NCBI GenBank assembly: GCA_945860745.1
Contig: CAMASH010000027.1
Coordinates: forward strand, 1-41,134
DNA length: 41,134 nt
From: Chthoniobacter flavus
Lineage (GTDB): Bacteria; Verrucomicrobiota; Verrucomicrobiia; Chthoniobacterales; Terrimicrobiaceae
Direction: 5' to 3'
Translations under genes and position numbers: made by a program
Part shown: piece by piece, positions 31,214-40,139 of the stretch
How positions within the stretch are numbered: the stretch's first letter is position 1
How the letters are laid out: each line of letters begins with the position of its first letter
Notes under the pieces: model-generated
Told to the model about the DNA's origin: nothing
Seen by the model: the letters and a program-made list of their open reading frames with translations, nothing else
Database searches by the model: none

Positions 31214-32122
31214 ATGAAGCGCGAAACGTCCCCTTCTTCGTCTCCCGGTGCGCGATTCCGCGCTGCGGTTGAGGAAGAACGCCCCTTGCAAGTCGCGGGC
31301 GTGATCAATGCCTATTGCGCCATGCTGGCGGAGCGCGCTGGGTTTCGCGCGCTCTATCTTTCCGGGGCCGGCGTGGCCAATGCCTCCTTCGGGCTCCCCG
31401 ATCTCGGTCTCACCACGTTGAATGATGTCTGCGAGGATATCCGCCGCATCACTCACGCGACATCTTTGCCGCTCTTGGTGGATGCCGATACGGGTTGGGG
31501 CGGCGCTTTCATGCTCGCGCGCACCATTCGGGAAATGAGCCGCGCCGGAGCCGCCGGCTGCCATCTGGAGGATCAAGTGCAGGCCAAACGCTGCGGCCAT
31601 CGGCCCGGCAAGGAACTCGTCAGCACGGTGGAAATGTGCGACCGCATTAAGTCTGCCGCCGATGCCCGCACCGATGACGCGTTTGTCCTGATGGCCCGCA
31701 CGGATGCCCACGATAGCGAGGGTCTTAATGCCGCCATTGACCGCGCCCGGGCCTATAGGGCGGCGGGGGCAGACATGATTTTCGCCGAGGCGCTGGCGGA
31801 TCTGGCCGAATACCGCGCTTTCACTGCCGCCCTGGGTCCGGTGCCGGTGCTGGCCAACATCACGGAATTCGGCAAAACCCCGCTCTTCACCCTGGAGGAA
31901 TTGCGCGAGGCCGGGGTTCGGCTCGTGCTGTATCCGCTCGGTGCCTTCCGCGCCATGAACAAGGCGGCCGAGGGCGTTTACGCTGCCATTCGCAACGAAG
32001 GCACCCAGAAGTCCGTCATCGGACAGATGCAAACCCGCACGGAACTTTACGATGTCCTCGGCTATCACGCCTACGAGCAAAAGCTCGACGAACTCTTTTC
32101 CAAAACCAAAAAAAATTCATGA
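31214..32122 (+). CDS. prpB: 2-Methylisocitrate lyase
   Basis: 302 residues of the isocitrate lyase/PEP mutase superfamily. It cleaves 2-methylisocitrate to pyruvate and succinate. The catalytic motif KRCGH is at residues 125-129 ([16 protein letters not shown]). [13 protein letters not shown] supplies metal-binding aspartates, and [19 protein letters not shown] is typical of PrpB rather than PEP mutase. The ATG at 31214 is retained. The stop overlaps the prpC start by 4 bp (ATGA). Confidence 0.93.
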   Translation: MKRETSPSSSPGARFRAAVEEERPLQVAGVINAYCAMLAERAGFRALYLSGAGVANASFGLPDLGLTTLNDVCEDIRRITHATSLPLLVDADTGWGGAFMLARTIREMSRAGAAGCHLEDQVQAKRCGHRPGKELVSTVEMCDRIKSAADARTDDAFVLMARTDAHDSEGLNAAIDRARAYRAAGADMIFAEALADLAEYRAFTAALGPVPVLANITEFGKTPLFTLEELREAGVRLVLYPLGAFRAMNKAAEGVYAAIRNEGTQKSVIGQMQTRTELYDVLGYHAYEQKLDELFSKTKKNS

Positions 32123-33270
32123 GCACGGAAACCATCCCGACCTTCCAACCGAAAAAATCCGTCGCGCTTTCCGGCGTTGTCGCCGGCAACACCTCGCTCT
32201 GCACCGTCGGACGCAGCGGCAACGACCTCCACTATCTCGGCTACGATATTCTCGACCTGGCCGCGCATTGCGAATTCGAGGAAGTCGCGCATCTGCTGGT
32301 GCATGGCCGGCTTCCCACCAAAACCGAACTCTCCGCTTACAAAGCGAAACTCCAATCTCTGCGCGGCCTGGACGCCACCGTCAAGACCGTGCTGGAAGCC
32401 CTGCCGGCCTCCGCGCATCCGATGGACGTCTTGCGCACGGGCGTTTCCGCGCTGGGCTGTTCCCAACCGGAAAAAGAGAGCCATGACCCCACCGGAGCGC
32501 GCGAGATCACCGACCGCCTGCTCGCCTCGCTCAATTCGATGTTGCTCTATTGGTATCATTTTTCGCGGGACGGACGCCGCATCGAGGTCTGCACGGATGA
32601 CGACTCCATCGGTGGACACTTTCTCCATCTCCTCCATCAGGCTCCGCCCAGCGCCTCGCAGGTCAAAGCCATGCACACCTCGCTCGTGCTTTACGCCGAG
32701 CATGAGTTTAATGCCTCCACCTTCACCACCCGCGTCATTGCCGGCACGGGCTCGGATATTTACTCAGCCATCACCGGCGGCATTGGCGCGCTGCGCGGCC
32801 CGAAACACGGGGGGGCCAACGAATACGCTTTTGAAATCCAGCAGCGCTACGCGAACCCCGCCGAAGCCGAGGCGGACATCCTCAAACGTCTCGCGGTCAA
32901 AGAAATCATCATCGGCTTCGGTCATCCGGTTTACACCGTTTCCGATCCGCGCAATAAAGTCATCAAAGAGGTTTCCCGAACCCTCGCGCAGGAGGCCGGT
33001 GACATCAAAATGTTCGACATCGCCGAACACATCGAAACCGTCATGTGGCGCGAAAAGAAGATGTTCCCCAACCTCGATTGGTTCAGCGCCGTTTCTTATC
33101 ACCTCCTGGGCGTGCCCACCGCCATGTTCACGCCACTCTTCGTCATCGCCCGCACCTCCGGCTGGGGCGCGCACATCATCGAACAACGCCTCGACAACAA
33201 AATCATCCGGCCCAGCGCCAATTACACCGGACGCGAACCCCGCCCCTTCGTGCCCATCGACCAGCGCTGA
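32119..33270 (+). CDS. prpC: 2-Methylcitrate synthase
   Basis: 383 residues of the citrate synthase family. It condenses propionyl-CoA with oxaloacetate. The N-terminus [20 protein letters not shown], then HYLGYDI, is PrpC-like. Catalytic blocks include [29 protein letters not shown] and the [18 protein letters not shown] region, with the final [18 protein letters not shown]. Context with prpB and prpD favours methylcitrate over citrate. Starts within the prpB stop; prpD begins 4 bp after its stop. Confidence 0.94.
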   Translation: MSTETIPTFQPKKSVALSGVVAGNTSLCTVGRSGNDLHYLGYDILDLAAHCEFEEVAHLLVHGRLPTKTELSAYKAKLQSLRGLDATVKTVLEALPASAHPMDVLRTGVSALGCSQPEKESHDPTGAREITDRLLASLNSMLLYWYHFSRDGRRIEVCTDDDSIGGHFLHLLHQAPPSASQVKAMHTSLVLYAEHEFNASTFTTRVIAGTGSDIYSAITGGIGALRGPKHGGANEYAFEIQQRYANPAEAEADILKRLAVKEIIIGFGHPVYTVSDPRNKVIKEVSRTLAQEAGDIKMFDIAEHIETVMWREKKMFPNLDWFSAVSYHLLGVPTAMFTPLFVIARTSGWGAHIIEQRLDNKIIRPSANYTGREPRPFVPIDQR

Positions 33271-33273
33271 TTT

Positions 33274-34716
33274 ATGTCCCCTCACGACCTGACCAGTGCC
33301 GCACGTCCCGAACCGGACGCCCTCCTCTTGCAGATCGCCGACTACACCCTGGCGGGCGATCGCATCACCAGCGAGGAAGCCTTCGACACCGCGCGGCTGT
33401 GCCTCATGGACACGCTCGGCTGCGGACTCCTCGCCCTCGACTATCCCGCCTGCACGAAACTCCTCGGACCCGTCGTGCCCGGCGCGACCCTTCCCGGCCA
33501 AGGCGCCCGCGTGCCTGGCACCCGTTACGAACTCGAACCCATCCAGGCCGCTTTCAACATCGGCGCGATGGTCCGCTGGCTCGACTTCAACGACACCTGG
33601 CTCGCGGCGGAATGGGGCCATCCCTCCGACAACCTCGGCGGCATTCTGGCCGTGGCCGACTATCTGAGCCGCAATGGGCAATCGCTGACCATCCGCGATG
33701 TGCTGCTGGCCATGATCCAGGCCCACGAAATCCAGGGCATTCTGGCCTTGGAAAACAGCTTCAACCGCGTCGGCCTCGATCACGTTCTGCTCGTCCGCAT
33801 CGCCTCCACCGCCGTGGTCACCCGCCTGCTCGGCGGCACGCGCCAGCAAATTATCAACGCCCTCTCCAACGCCTTCCTCGACGGCGGCGCGCTGCGCACC
33901 TACCGCCACGCCCCGAACACCGGCTCGCGCAAAAGCTGGGCCGCCGGCGACGCCACCAGCCGCGCCGTCCGGCATGCCTTCTTTGCCCTCAAGGGCGAGA
34001 TGGGATATCCCAGCGCGCTCAGCGCCACACTCTGGGGCTTCCAGGATGTGCTCTGCAAAAGCAAGCCCGTCACCGTGCCCGCCCAAGGCTTCGGCAGTTA
34101 TGTGATGGAGCACGTGCTTTTTAAGATTTCCTTCCCGGCCGAATTCCACGCCCAGACCGCGGTCGAGGCCGCCATCACCCTGCATCCGCAAGTCGTCCAT
34201 CGGCTCGACCAGATCAGCCGTATCGTCATCGCGACGCAGGAAAGCGGCAAACGCATCATTGATAAGACCGGGCCGCTGGCCAACCCCGCCGACCGCGATC
34301 ACTGCATTCAATACATGGTTGCTGTCCCGCTCATCCAAGGCTCCCTCACCGCGGCGGATTACGAGGATGTCGTGGCGGCCGATCCCCGCGTGGACGCGCT
34401 CCGCGCCAAAATGGAGGTCGTGGAAAATTCCGCTTTCACCCGCGATTATCTCGATCCCGCCAAGCGCTCGATCGGCAACTCGGTGCAGGTTTTTTTCGCA
34501 GACGGCAGCCAGACCGATTGCGTTTCGGTCGAGTATCCCATCGGCCACCGCCGCCGCCGCCAGGAAGGCGTCCCGCTCCTGCTGGAAAAATTCGCGAACA
34601 GCCTGCGCGCTCACCTTCCCGCCGCCCAAGCCGAAAACATTCTGGCCCTCTGCCACGACCGCAGCCGCCTCGAAAAAACCGCCGTGCATCGGTTTATGGA
34701 ATTGTTCGTGGCCTGA
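33274..34716 (+). CDS. prpD: 2-Methylcitrate dehydratase
   Basis: 480 residues, the normal MmgE/PrpD length. It dehydrates 2-methylcitrate to methylaconitate or its isomer. Recognisable blocks are [78 protein letters not shown] and [14 protein letters not shown]. It is the last gene of prpBCD. Together with propionyl-CoA production by enzymes such as MmsA it would let the cell feed odd-chain or branched-chain breakdown products into pyruvate and succinate. Confidence 0.94.
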   Translation: MSPHDLTSAARPEPDALLLQIADYTLAGDRITSEEAFDTARLCLMDTLGCGLLALDYPACTKLLGPVVPGATLPGQGARVPGTRYELEPIQAAFNIGAMVRWLDFNDTWLAAEWGHPSDNLGGILAVADYLSRNGQSLTIRDVLLAMIQAHEIQGILALENSFNRVGLDHVLLVRIASTAVVTRLLGGTRQQIINALSNAFLDGGALRTYRHAPNTGSRKSWAAGDATSRAVRHAFFALKGEMGYPSALSATLWGFQDVLCKSKPVTVPAQGFGSYVMEHVLFKISFPAEFHAQTAVEAAITLHPQVVHRLDQISRIVIATQESGKRIIDKTGPLANPADRDHCIQYMVAVPLIQGSLTAADYEDVVAADPRVDALRAKMEVVENSAFTRDYLDPAKRSIGNSVQVFFADGSQTDCVSVEYPIGHRRRRQEGVPLLLEKFANSLRAHLPAAQAENILALCHDRSRLEKTAVHRFMELFVA

Positions 34717-34765
34717 AAGCCCTTACTGCCCGTCAGGGGTTCTGCGCCGCCCAACTGCGCGCGCA

Positions 34766-34969
34766 TCGCGCGAAATCGAGGCCGTTGGTGCGCCGCAGGC
34801 AGCCGGGGCGATGGAGGCCTTTCGCCGCTTCGGCAGAGAAAGACACCCGGTCGCCCTCACTATCGGCGGCGGCCGGGCCTGGGCGCTGGCCAGTTCAACT
34901 GGCGAACCGCTTTTCTTCACGGGTGGTGATTTCGGGCAGACCGACATTGCCGCAGCTGCCCATCCATGA
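34766..34969 (+). pseudogene. C-terminal remnant of a VapC-type PIN toxin gene
   Basis: The frame reads SREIEAVGAPQAAGAMEAF, then RRFGRERHPVALTIGGGRAW, ALASSTGEPLFFTGGDFGQT and DIAAAAHP. This follows the C-terminal half of VapC proteins ([39 protein letters not shown] in the usual form, quoted here only as a pattern). The GD metal ligand has become GG, and the N-terminal half with the first acidic residues is absent. No antitoxin gene is near. It lies between prpD and the sulfotransferase-like gene. Confidence 0.65.
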
Positions 34970-34985
34970 TTACTAGGAGAAACCC

Positions 34986-36119
34986 ATGACGATGGTCGAC
35001 CAGCAGAAAATACGGCGCTCGCGCACCGGGCTCATGGCCCACGATCCGGCGCTCGCGCAGCCCGGCTATACGCTGTTCGCGCCGATGCACGGGGAGGGCA
35101 CGGTCTATCTGATCGATATGGCGGGCGGGGTCGCCCACAGCTGGAAGATGCCGCACCGCCCCGGTCTCTACGGCCACCTGCTCGGGAACGGGCACATGCT
35201 TTACGGCGGCAAGATCATGGACGACCTCCACCGCTTCGAGGCGTGGGTGCGTTTCAAGGCTGGCGCTGTTCTGGAGGTCGATTGGAACGGCCGCATCGTC
35301 TGGGAGGTGCGCCACCCGGATCACCACCACGATGCCCGCAAGCTGAAGAACGGCAATGTTCTCCTTCTGTGCCTGCGTCCGTTGCCCCCGGATATCGCGC
35401 GCCGCGTCCAGGGCGGATTGCCCGGCACTGAGGCCACGGGTCCGGATGGGGGCGGGATCATCTACGCCGACTACCTCATTGAAATGACGACCTCCGGCAA
35501 AATCGTCTGGGAATGGCGCAGCTGGGAGCACATGGAGCCCGAGGCGTATCCGATGACTCCGCAGGACCACCGGGCCGAGTGGACCCACGGCAACACCGTG
35601 GCCGAGACTGCGGAGGGCAACATCCTGGTCAGTTTCCGGAACATTTCCACGGTCATCATGATCGAGCGCGCCACCGGAAACATCATCTGGCAGCTTGGCA
35701 GCCCGCCCCTGGCGCAGCAGCACGACCCGCGCCCTCTCCCCAACGGCAACATCCTCATTTTCGACAACGGCACCCATCGGCGCGACCACCCGGCGACGTT
35801 CTCCCGGGTCATCGAAGTCGATCCGCGGACCAGCGAAATCGTCTGGCAGTTCACCGATCCGTCGCTCTTCGAGTTCTTCAGCCCGTACATTTCCGGCGCC
35901 CAGCGCCTCGCCAACGGCAACACGCTGATATGCGAGGGCATTCACGGCCGCATCTTCGAGGTGACGGGCGCCGGCGAGGTCGTGTGGGAATACGTCAACC
36001 CGCACTTCTGCGCGGAGCCGGGGCGGAACGGCCTTAGCAACGCGGTCTTCCGCGCCTTCCGCTATACCCCGGACGAGATCGCGGCGGCCCGCAAGACCTC
36101 CGGATCGATCCCCCCATGA
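34986..36119 (+). CDS. Arylsulfotransferase-like beta-propeller protein (ASST family)
   Basis: 377 residues made of repeated propeller-type blades, each with a G-x-I-V/I-W motif (GRIVWEVRHPDHHHDARKLK, GKIVWEWRSWEHM, GNIIWQLGSPP, SEIVWQFTDPS, GEVVWEYVNPH). Histidines in HHHDARKL, WTHGNTV and QQHDPRPL fall where ASST-type enzymes keep active-site histidines. Known ASSTs move sulfate between phenols in the periplasm, but this protein has no signal peptide. A good AGGAG site precedes the ATG at 34986. It is followed by a GAP-family transporter and a P450 on the same strand. Confidence 0.75.
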   Translation: MTMVDQQKIRRSRTGLMAHDPALAQPGYTLFAPMHGEGTVYLIDMAGGVAHSWKMPHRPGLYGHLLGNGHMLYGGKIMDDLHRFEAWVRFKAGAVLEVDWNGRIVWEVRHPDHHHDARKLKNGNVLLLCLRPLPPDIARRVQGGLPGTEATGPDGGGIIYADYLIEMTTSGKIVWEWRSWEHMEPEAYPMTPQDHRAEWTHGNTVAETAEGNILVSFRNISTVIMIERATGNIIWQLGSPPLAQQHDPRPLPNGNILIFDNGTHRRDHPATFSRVIEVDPRTSEIVWQFTDPSLFEFFSPYISGAQRLANGNTLICEGIHGRIFEVTGAGEVVWEYVNPHFCAEPGRNGLSNAVFRAFRYTPDEIAAARKTSGSIPP

Positions 36120-36363
36120 TCCTCCGGAAGAACGCCCCCAGGCTCGCTCAACCACGCCGCCAGGACCGTAATACCCCTCTCTCTCACCGAGCGCATCTCC
36201 CAAGGCCTGGCCGGGCTGTGTCTGCAACCTTGGCGCATGGCCTATCGGGGTCGGATGTGGGGATTTCAGGAAGAAAAAGACCCGAGTCGGGCCCCAGGAG
36301 CCCAAAAATGGTTCACCCGGGGCTCCCCGTGACTTTTCAAGGTGGCCCGGATATCCTCCCGGC
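36120..36363. other. 244-bp intergenic stretch without a recognised gene
   Basis: No convincing coding sequence is seen. A short palindrome CCCGAGTCGGG lies near 36281-36293, and on the reverse strand it is followed by CTTTTTCTTCC, a weak terminator-like arrangement. The spacing argues that the transporter gene at 36364 has its own promoter. Confidence 0.35.
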
Positions 36364-37110
36364 ATGAAGGAGGCGATTTTTACGGAGCTCCCGGACTTGA
36401 TTCCCCCTCTGCCAAAAAGCGATTTCCTCTCGGAAGTCGCCGTCGCGAGCAATCTGGCGGGGACTCTGGCCGAGTTGATCCCCCTGTCGCTGGCTATCGC
36501 CCTGTCGCCGCTGTCGATCATCCCGGGCATCCTGATGTTGCACACCCCGCGGCCACGGCCCACGGGCCTGTCCTTCCTAGTCGGCTGGGCGATCGGCATC
36601 GCCGCGATTACCGCGGTGTTCGTGGCGACCTCCGGCCAGGCCGGCGGGCCGGACAAGACCTCCGCCCTGGTCCCGTTCGTCCGGATCGGCGTCGGCGTCG
36701 CCCTGATCGGACTCGGCTTCTATCGCTGGCTGACCCGCCACCACTCGCCACACTCCCCCAAGTGGCTGAGGTCGATGACCTCCGCCGGACCCGCTCGGGC
36801 CTTTCTAACCGGGATCGTGCTGACCCTGGCCAACGTCAAAGTCTTTTTCATGTGCGCCGCCGCAGGCCTGGTGATCGCCGCCGCCGCGCTGGGAACGACC
36901 CTCTCCTGGACGGCGGTGGCTGCATACACCGCGATCGCGGTTTCCTCGGTCGCCATCCCCGTGCTGGCCTACCTGGTGGCAGGCGAGCGGCTCGACGGGC
37001 CGCTGAACCGCCTCAATATCTGGATGGAAGACAACCTTGGCACTCTCATTGCGTGCGTCCTGACGGTGATCGGCGCGGTCGTGCTGCACAAGGGAATTCA
37101 CACCCTGTAA
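36364..37110 (+). CDS. GAP/Sap-like membrane transporter (LysE superfamily relative)
   Basis: 248 residues with about six hydrophobic segments. The first block LIPLSLAIALSPLSIIPGIL followed by MLHTPRPRPTGLSFLVGWAI resembles the mycobacterial Sap (sulfolipid-1-addressing) protein group, as does the second half TGIVLTLANVKVFFMCAAAG. Family members are thought to export lipids or small molecules. The ATG at 36364 has no clear ribosome-binding site; a later start is possible. A strong terminator follows at 37131. The family is most common in Actinobacteria, suggesting transfer. Confidence 0.75.
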   Translation: MKEAIFTELPDLIPPLPKSDFLSEVAVASNLAGTLAELIPLSLAIALSPLSIIPGILMLHTPRPRPTGLSFLVGWAIGIAAITAVFVATSGQAGGPDKTSALVPFVRIGVGVALIGLGFYRWLTRHHSPHSPKWLRSMTSAGPARAFLTGIVLTLANVKVFFMCAAAGLVIAAAALGTTLSWTAVAAYTAIAVSSVAIPVLAYLVAGERLDGPLNRLNIWMEDNLGTLIACVLTVIGAVVLHKGIHTL

Positions 37111-37130
37111 CCCGACCAGTAATCACCCGC

Positions 37131-37154
37131 CGCGGTCCTGAAAGACCGCGTTTT
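37131..37154 (+). terminator. Rho-independent terminator
   Basis: Stem CGCGGTC (37131-37137) / GACCGCG (37144-37150) with loop CTGAAA and a trailing TTTT. It lies 20 bp after the GAP-family gene and so separates it from the P450 gene. The following 37155-37307 contains no gene I can name; short open stretches exist on both strands. Confidence 0.78.
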
Positions 37155-37334
37155 CTCTGCGGCCGCGGTCGCCCCCTCATCCCGCGTGGTCCGGCGGCTC
37201 GGTCGTCGAGCATCAGCGGGTCGCCCGCGACATCGCCGTAATCCGGCGGCAACTCGACCAGCCGATGCCGGACAAGTTGAGGTCCTCCGGACGATTGCTG
37301 CAAGGCATTGCTCTCTAGGAATTTCTCTGCTCAC

Positions 37335-38813
37335 ATGACAAAAATGCAGACCACGACCTCCCAAACACTGCGCCAAGTGAAAGATCTGCCCGGTCCCCGC
37401 GGTTGGCCGCTGCTTGGCAACTCACTTCAGGTCACAACATCACGCATCCATCTCGACGTGGAGCGCTGGGCGGACGAGTTCGGGTCGCTGTTTCGGATGC
37501 GCCTGGCGGGATCCGAGATTCTGGTGATTGCTGACCACGAGTTGCTTGCCGAGGTCCTGCGCGACCGGCCCGAGGGCTTCAGCCGGAACCCCCTCAACCG
37601 CCGCATCGGAACGGAGATGGGTCTGCCGCAGGGAATCTTCACCTCGGAGGGCGAGGATTGGCGCAAGCAGCGCCGCATGGTCATGGCCAGCTTTGCGCCA
37701 GGTCATGTGCGCGCCTACTTCCCATCGCTGGTGAAGGTGACGCTGCGCCTGCGCTCTCGCTGGCTGAAAGCGGCGCGCGCAGCAAAATCTATCCCGCTGC
37801 AGGCCGACCTGATGCGATTCACCGTGGATACCATCTCGGGACTGGCCTTCGGCAAGGACATTAACACGCTCGAATCGGGCGAAGATGTGATCCAGCACCA
37901 TCTCGAAAATGTGCTGCCGGTGAAGTTCAGGCGCATGCTGAGCATGGTGCCTTACTGGCGGTGGTTTAAACTGAAGTCCGACCGCGAGCTCGATCGCAGC
38001 GTGGCGGTGATCAACTCCACCATCCTCGACTATGTCACCCAAGCCCGTCAGCGCTTGCGGGATGATCCGACGCTGCAAGAGCAGCCGCAGAACCTGCTCG
38101 AGGCCATGATCGTGGCCTCCGACCAGCCCGACAGCGGCCTTGATGACAGCCATGTCGCCGGCAATGTTCTGACCATACTGATGGCAGGCGAAGACACCAC
38201 CGCCAATACGCTGGCCTGGATGATCTACCTTCTGCAGCGCAACCCGGATGCCCTGCGAAGGGCGCGGCAGGAGGTGAGCTCTATTGCGCCCGACCCCGCC
38301 GCCTACAGCATGGAGCAAATGGACCAACTGGTCTTTCTGGAAGCCTGCGCCAGTGAAACCATGCGGCTGAAGCCGGTGGCGCCGGTCGTCATGCTCCAGG
38401 CACTGCGGGACACCGTGGTCGGCGATGTGGCCGTGCCCCGGGGGACGAAGGTCTGGGGAGTGCTGCGCCACGACAGCGTCAGCGACCGGTGCTTCGAACG
38501 GCCCGAAGCCTTCGAGCCGCAGCGCTGGATGGAGGATGCGCCCCAGACACTCACGACATCCGCCAAGCGCGCGCCCATGTCTTTCGGCTCGGGCCCCCGC
38601 ATGTGTCCGGGTCGTTACCTGGCGTTGCTGGAGATGAAGATGGCGATGGCCATGCTGCTCTCCAGCTTCGACATCGAGGCTGTGGAGACCCCTGACGGGG
38701 GGCCTGCGCAGGAACGCATCGCTTTCACGATGAATCCGGTTGGACTGACCCTGCGCTTGCGTGAACGCCAGGCATCCTCGCTCGGGGAAACCAGTGTGCC
38801 GGGCGTGAAATAG
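37335..38813 (+). CDS. Cytochrome P450
   Basis: About 492 residues from the ATG at 37335 (an upstream ATG at 37308 is possible). The proline-rich start LPGPRGWPLLGN, the I-helix oxygen-activation motif AGEDTTANTLAW, the K-helix ETMR, and the haem loop FGSGPRMCPGRYLA with the thiolate Cys near residue 424 are all intact. Its class resembles long-chain or CYP4/CYP102-like enzymes more than small camphor-type ones. No ferredoxin or reductase gene is adjacent, so electrons come from elsewhere. Substrate unknown. Its neighbours suggest hydroxylation of a compound that is later sulfated or exported, which is inference. Confidence 0.92.
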   Translation: MTKMQTTTSQTLRQVKDLPGPRGWPLLGNSLQVTTSRIHLDVERWADEFGSLFRMRLAGSEILVIADHELLAEVLRDRPEGFSRNPLNRRIGTEMGLPQGIFTSEGEDWRKQRRMVMASFAPGHVRAYFPSLVKVTLRLRSRWLKAARAAKSIPLQADLMRFTVDTISGLAFGKDINTLESGEDVIQHHLENVLPVKFRRMLSMVPYWRWFKLKSDRELDRSVAVINSTILDYVTQARQRLRDDPTLQEQPQNLLEAMIVASDQPDSGLDDSHVAGNVLTILMAGEDTTANTLAWMIYLLQRNPDALRRARQEVSSIAPDPAAYSMEQMDQLVFLEACASETMRLKPVAPVVMLQALRDTVVGDVAVPRGTKVWGVLRHDSVSDRCFERPEAFEPQRWMEDAPQTLTTSAKRAPMSFGSGPRMCPGRYLALLEMKMAMAMLLSSFDIEAVETPDGGPAQERIAFTMNPVGLTLRLRERQASSLGETSVPGVK

Positions 38814-38910
38814 CTATACCTTACTAGCTTTGCCGCGCGGGCGCGGGGGATTTTTATCCAGGATAGCCTGCCCTTCGGCCTTCCCTCTATATCGCGTCAC
38901 AGTTTAGGAG

Positions 38911-39092
38911 CTGTAAATAAATAAAGGTGGCAAGATGGCGCAGGAGTTTTGGCCTCTGGCCAGGCGCGACGAAGGAGCAAAGCCCAAGCACTCTGCGACT
39001 CGACGAAGGAGAGAGCCAGGGTGCACGGGGGATAAGCAACGCCGCCAGAGGCCAAAAGAACAAGCGGGGTTGCTCCCTTTATTTGTTTCCAG
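38911..39092. mobile_element. MITE-like element with about 50-bp imperfect inverted ends
   Basis: The left end CTGTAAATAAATAAAGG (from 38911) continuing to TTTTGGCCTCTGGC (ending 38960) is matched in reverse by the right end from 39092, CTGGAAACAAATAAAGGGAG continuing to TTTTGGCCTCTGGC. The centre carries a direct repeat CGACGAAGGAG (around 38967 and 39001). No transposase is encoded, so this is a non-autonomous element or a large REP-type palindrome. 38814-38910 before it holds no gene. Confidence 0.65.
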
Positions 39093-39108
39093 CGACTTAA
39101 GCCCGCTC

Positions 39109-39309
39109 GTCATCTTCCGCAAAGTCTGCCTCGGAACCCGCAGCGCCACCGGTTCGGAGAACATCTCCGTCTTCGGCTCCCTCACCCAAACCGCCGCCCT
39201 CCCGGGAGCAAAGCGCATCGACATGTTCCGCGCCCTCTTCCCATCCTCCCCAACCCACGGTCAGGATGTCATTTTCGGCGACCAGCCAAAGATCAGCCTA
39301 TCGGGCTAA
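39109..39309 (+). pseudogene. C-terminal remnant of an unidentified protein gene
   Basis: Directly after the palindromic element the frame reads VIFRKVCLGTRSATGSENIS, VFGSLTQTAALPGAKRIDMF and RALFPSSPTHGQDVIFGDQP, then KISLSG and stop. It looks like genuine protein but has no start. The preceding codons belong to the element, so the element has probably replaced the 5' part of the gene. Family not recognised. Confidence 0.45.
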
Positions 39310-39596
39310 ACTGTTACGGCCTTTTTATTCACCGGCACGTGCACCGGTTGGGTCCGCGCGAAGGAGGCGGCCAAAAGAAATCGGGCGGAGATTCTGCGAA
39401 GCATGGCGTGCAGACAAGCAAGACCTGTTCCGTTTTGGGAGAAGAATGCCGCTAAAATTCCACGATCCCGTGGCGGAGGCATCCTGCCCATGCGTAACCT
39501 TGCGATGTCAGACCTGAGCAAGATGCTCATGCCACGGATTATTTTCGATTACTCACCCGGATTGCCCTCCCCACCCTCATGCGTGTAGCCTCCCCC
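39310..39596. other. Non-coding stretch with small palindromes
   Basis: No gene is supported in either strand. It contains TGAGCA-AGA-TGCTCA (39515-39529) beside ATGCCAC, and GGCATCCTGCCCATGC near 39478, which look like fragments of the GGCAT-type dispersed palindromes, plus CCGGCACGTGCACCGG at 39332-39347. The OsmC promoter should lie in its last part. Confidence 0.5.
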
Positions 39597-40064
39597 ATGC
39601 CCGAACACACCGCCACCATCCGCTGGGAAAACACCGGCGAAGACTTCCTCCGCGGAAAATACTCCCGCGAACACACCTGGACCTTCGACGGAGGCGCGAC
39701 GTTCCCCGCCTCGCCCTCGCCCCACGTCGTCCCCATTCCGTGGTCGAACCCGGCCCTGATCGATCCCGAGGAAGCCTTCGTCGCCTCGCTCGCCAGTTGC
39801 CACATGCTCACCTTCCTCTTCGTCGCCGCGCGCGGAGGTTTCACCGTGGCCGCCTACGAGGACACCGCCGCCGGCGTCATGAGCAAAAACGAAAAAGGCA
39901 TTCCCTGGGTCAGCCGGATCACGCTTCGCCCCAAGATCACCTACCACGGCGAAAAACAACCCACCGCCGAAGACGCGGAAAAACTCCACGACCTCGCGCA
40001 CGAACAGTGTTTCATCGCCAACTCGGTCAAAACCGAAGTCGTGGTGGAAGGGAATGACGAATGA
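39597..40064 (+). CDS. OsmC/Ohr family peroxidase-like protein
   Basis: 155 residues from the ATG at 39597 (MPEHTATIRWENTGEDF). The redox cysteines are in ASLASCHMLTFLFVA and EQCFIANSVKTEV, the two expected positions of OsmC proteins. NPALIDPEEAFVASL is the conserved lead-in. The enzymes reduce organic hydroperoxides, usually with dihydrolipoyl proteins. An upstream ATG at 39579 is possible. The stop codon lies inside the left arm of a palindrome (40051-40120), so gene end and terminator overlap. Confidence 0.9.
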   Translation: MPEHTATIRWENTGEDFLRGKYSREHTWTFDGGATFPASPSPHVVPIPWSNPALIDPEEAFVASLASCHMLTFLFVAARGGFTVAAYEDTAAGVMSKNEKGIPWVSRITLRPKITYHGEKQPTAEDAEKLHDLAHEQCFIANSVKTEVVVEGNDE

Positions 40065-40120
40065 CGAATTTTTAATGACGAAACAGAGAGTCCCAAAGCT
40101 CCCTCGTCATTCGTCATTCC
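40051..40120. repeat. Perfect 17-bp palindrome between convergent genes
   Basis: Arms GGAATGACGAATGACGA (40051-40067) and TCGTCATTCGTCATTCC (40104-40120) match perfectly around a 36-base spacer. Additional GACGAA/TTCGTC units lie inside and outside. It separates osmC from the leftward Nudix gene and may terminate both. Its internal repetition of ATGACGA suggests growth by unit duplication. Confidence 0.75.
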
Positions 40121-40139
40121 GCCTTCGTCATTTCCCATC

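Noticed and set aside
32764-34689. 641-codon open frame opposite prpC/prpD
   Set aside because: prpC and prpD are unambiguous, and the shadow crosses both genes with biased composition.
34917-36656. 579-codon open frame opposite the sulfotransferase-like gene
   Set aside because: The forward gene has propeller repeats and a good ribosome-binding site. The reverse frame has none of these and crosses two genes and a gap.
37155-37307. Short open stretches on both strands between the terminator and the P450 gene (for example VEHQRVARDIAVIRRQLDQP)
   Set aside because: No start, motif or family is evident on either strand. It could be debris, but it cannot be supported as a gene.
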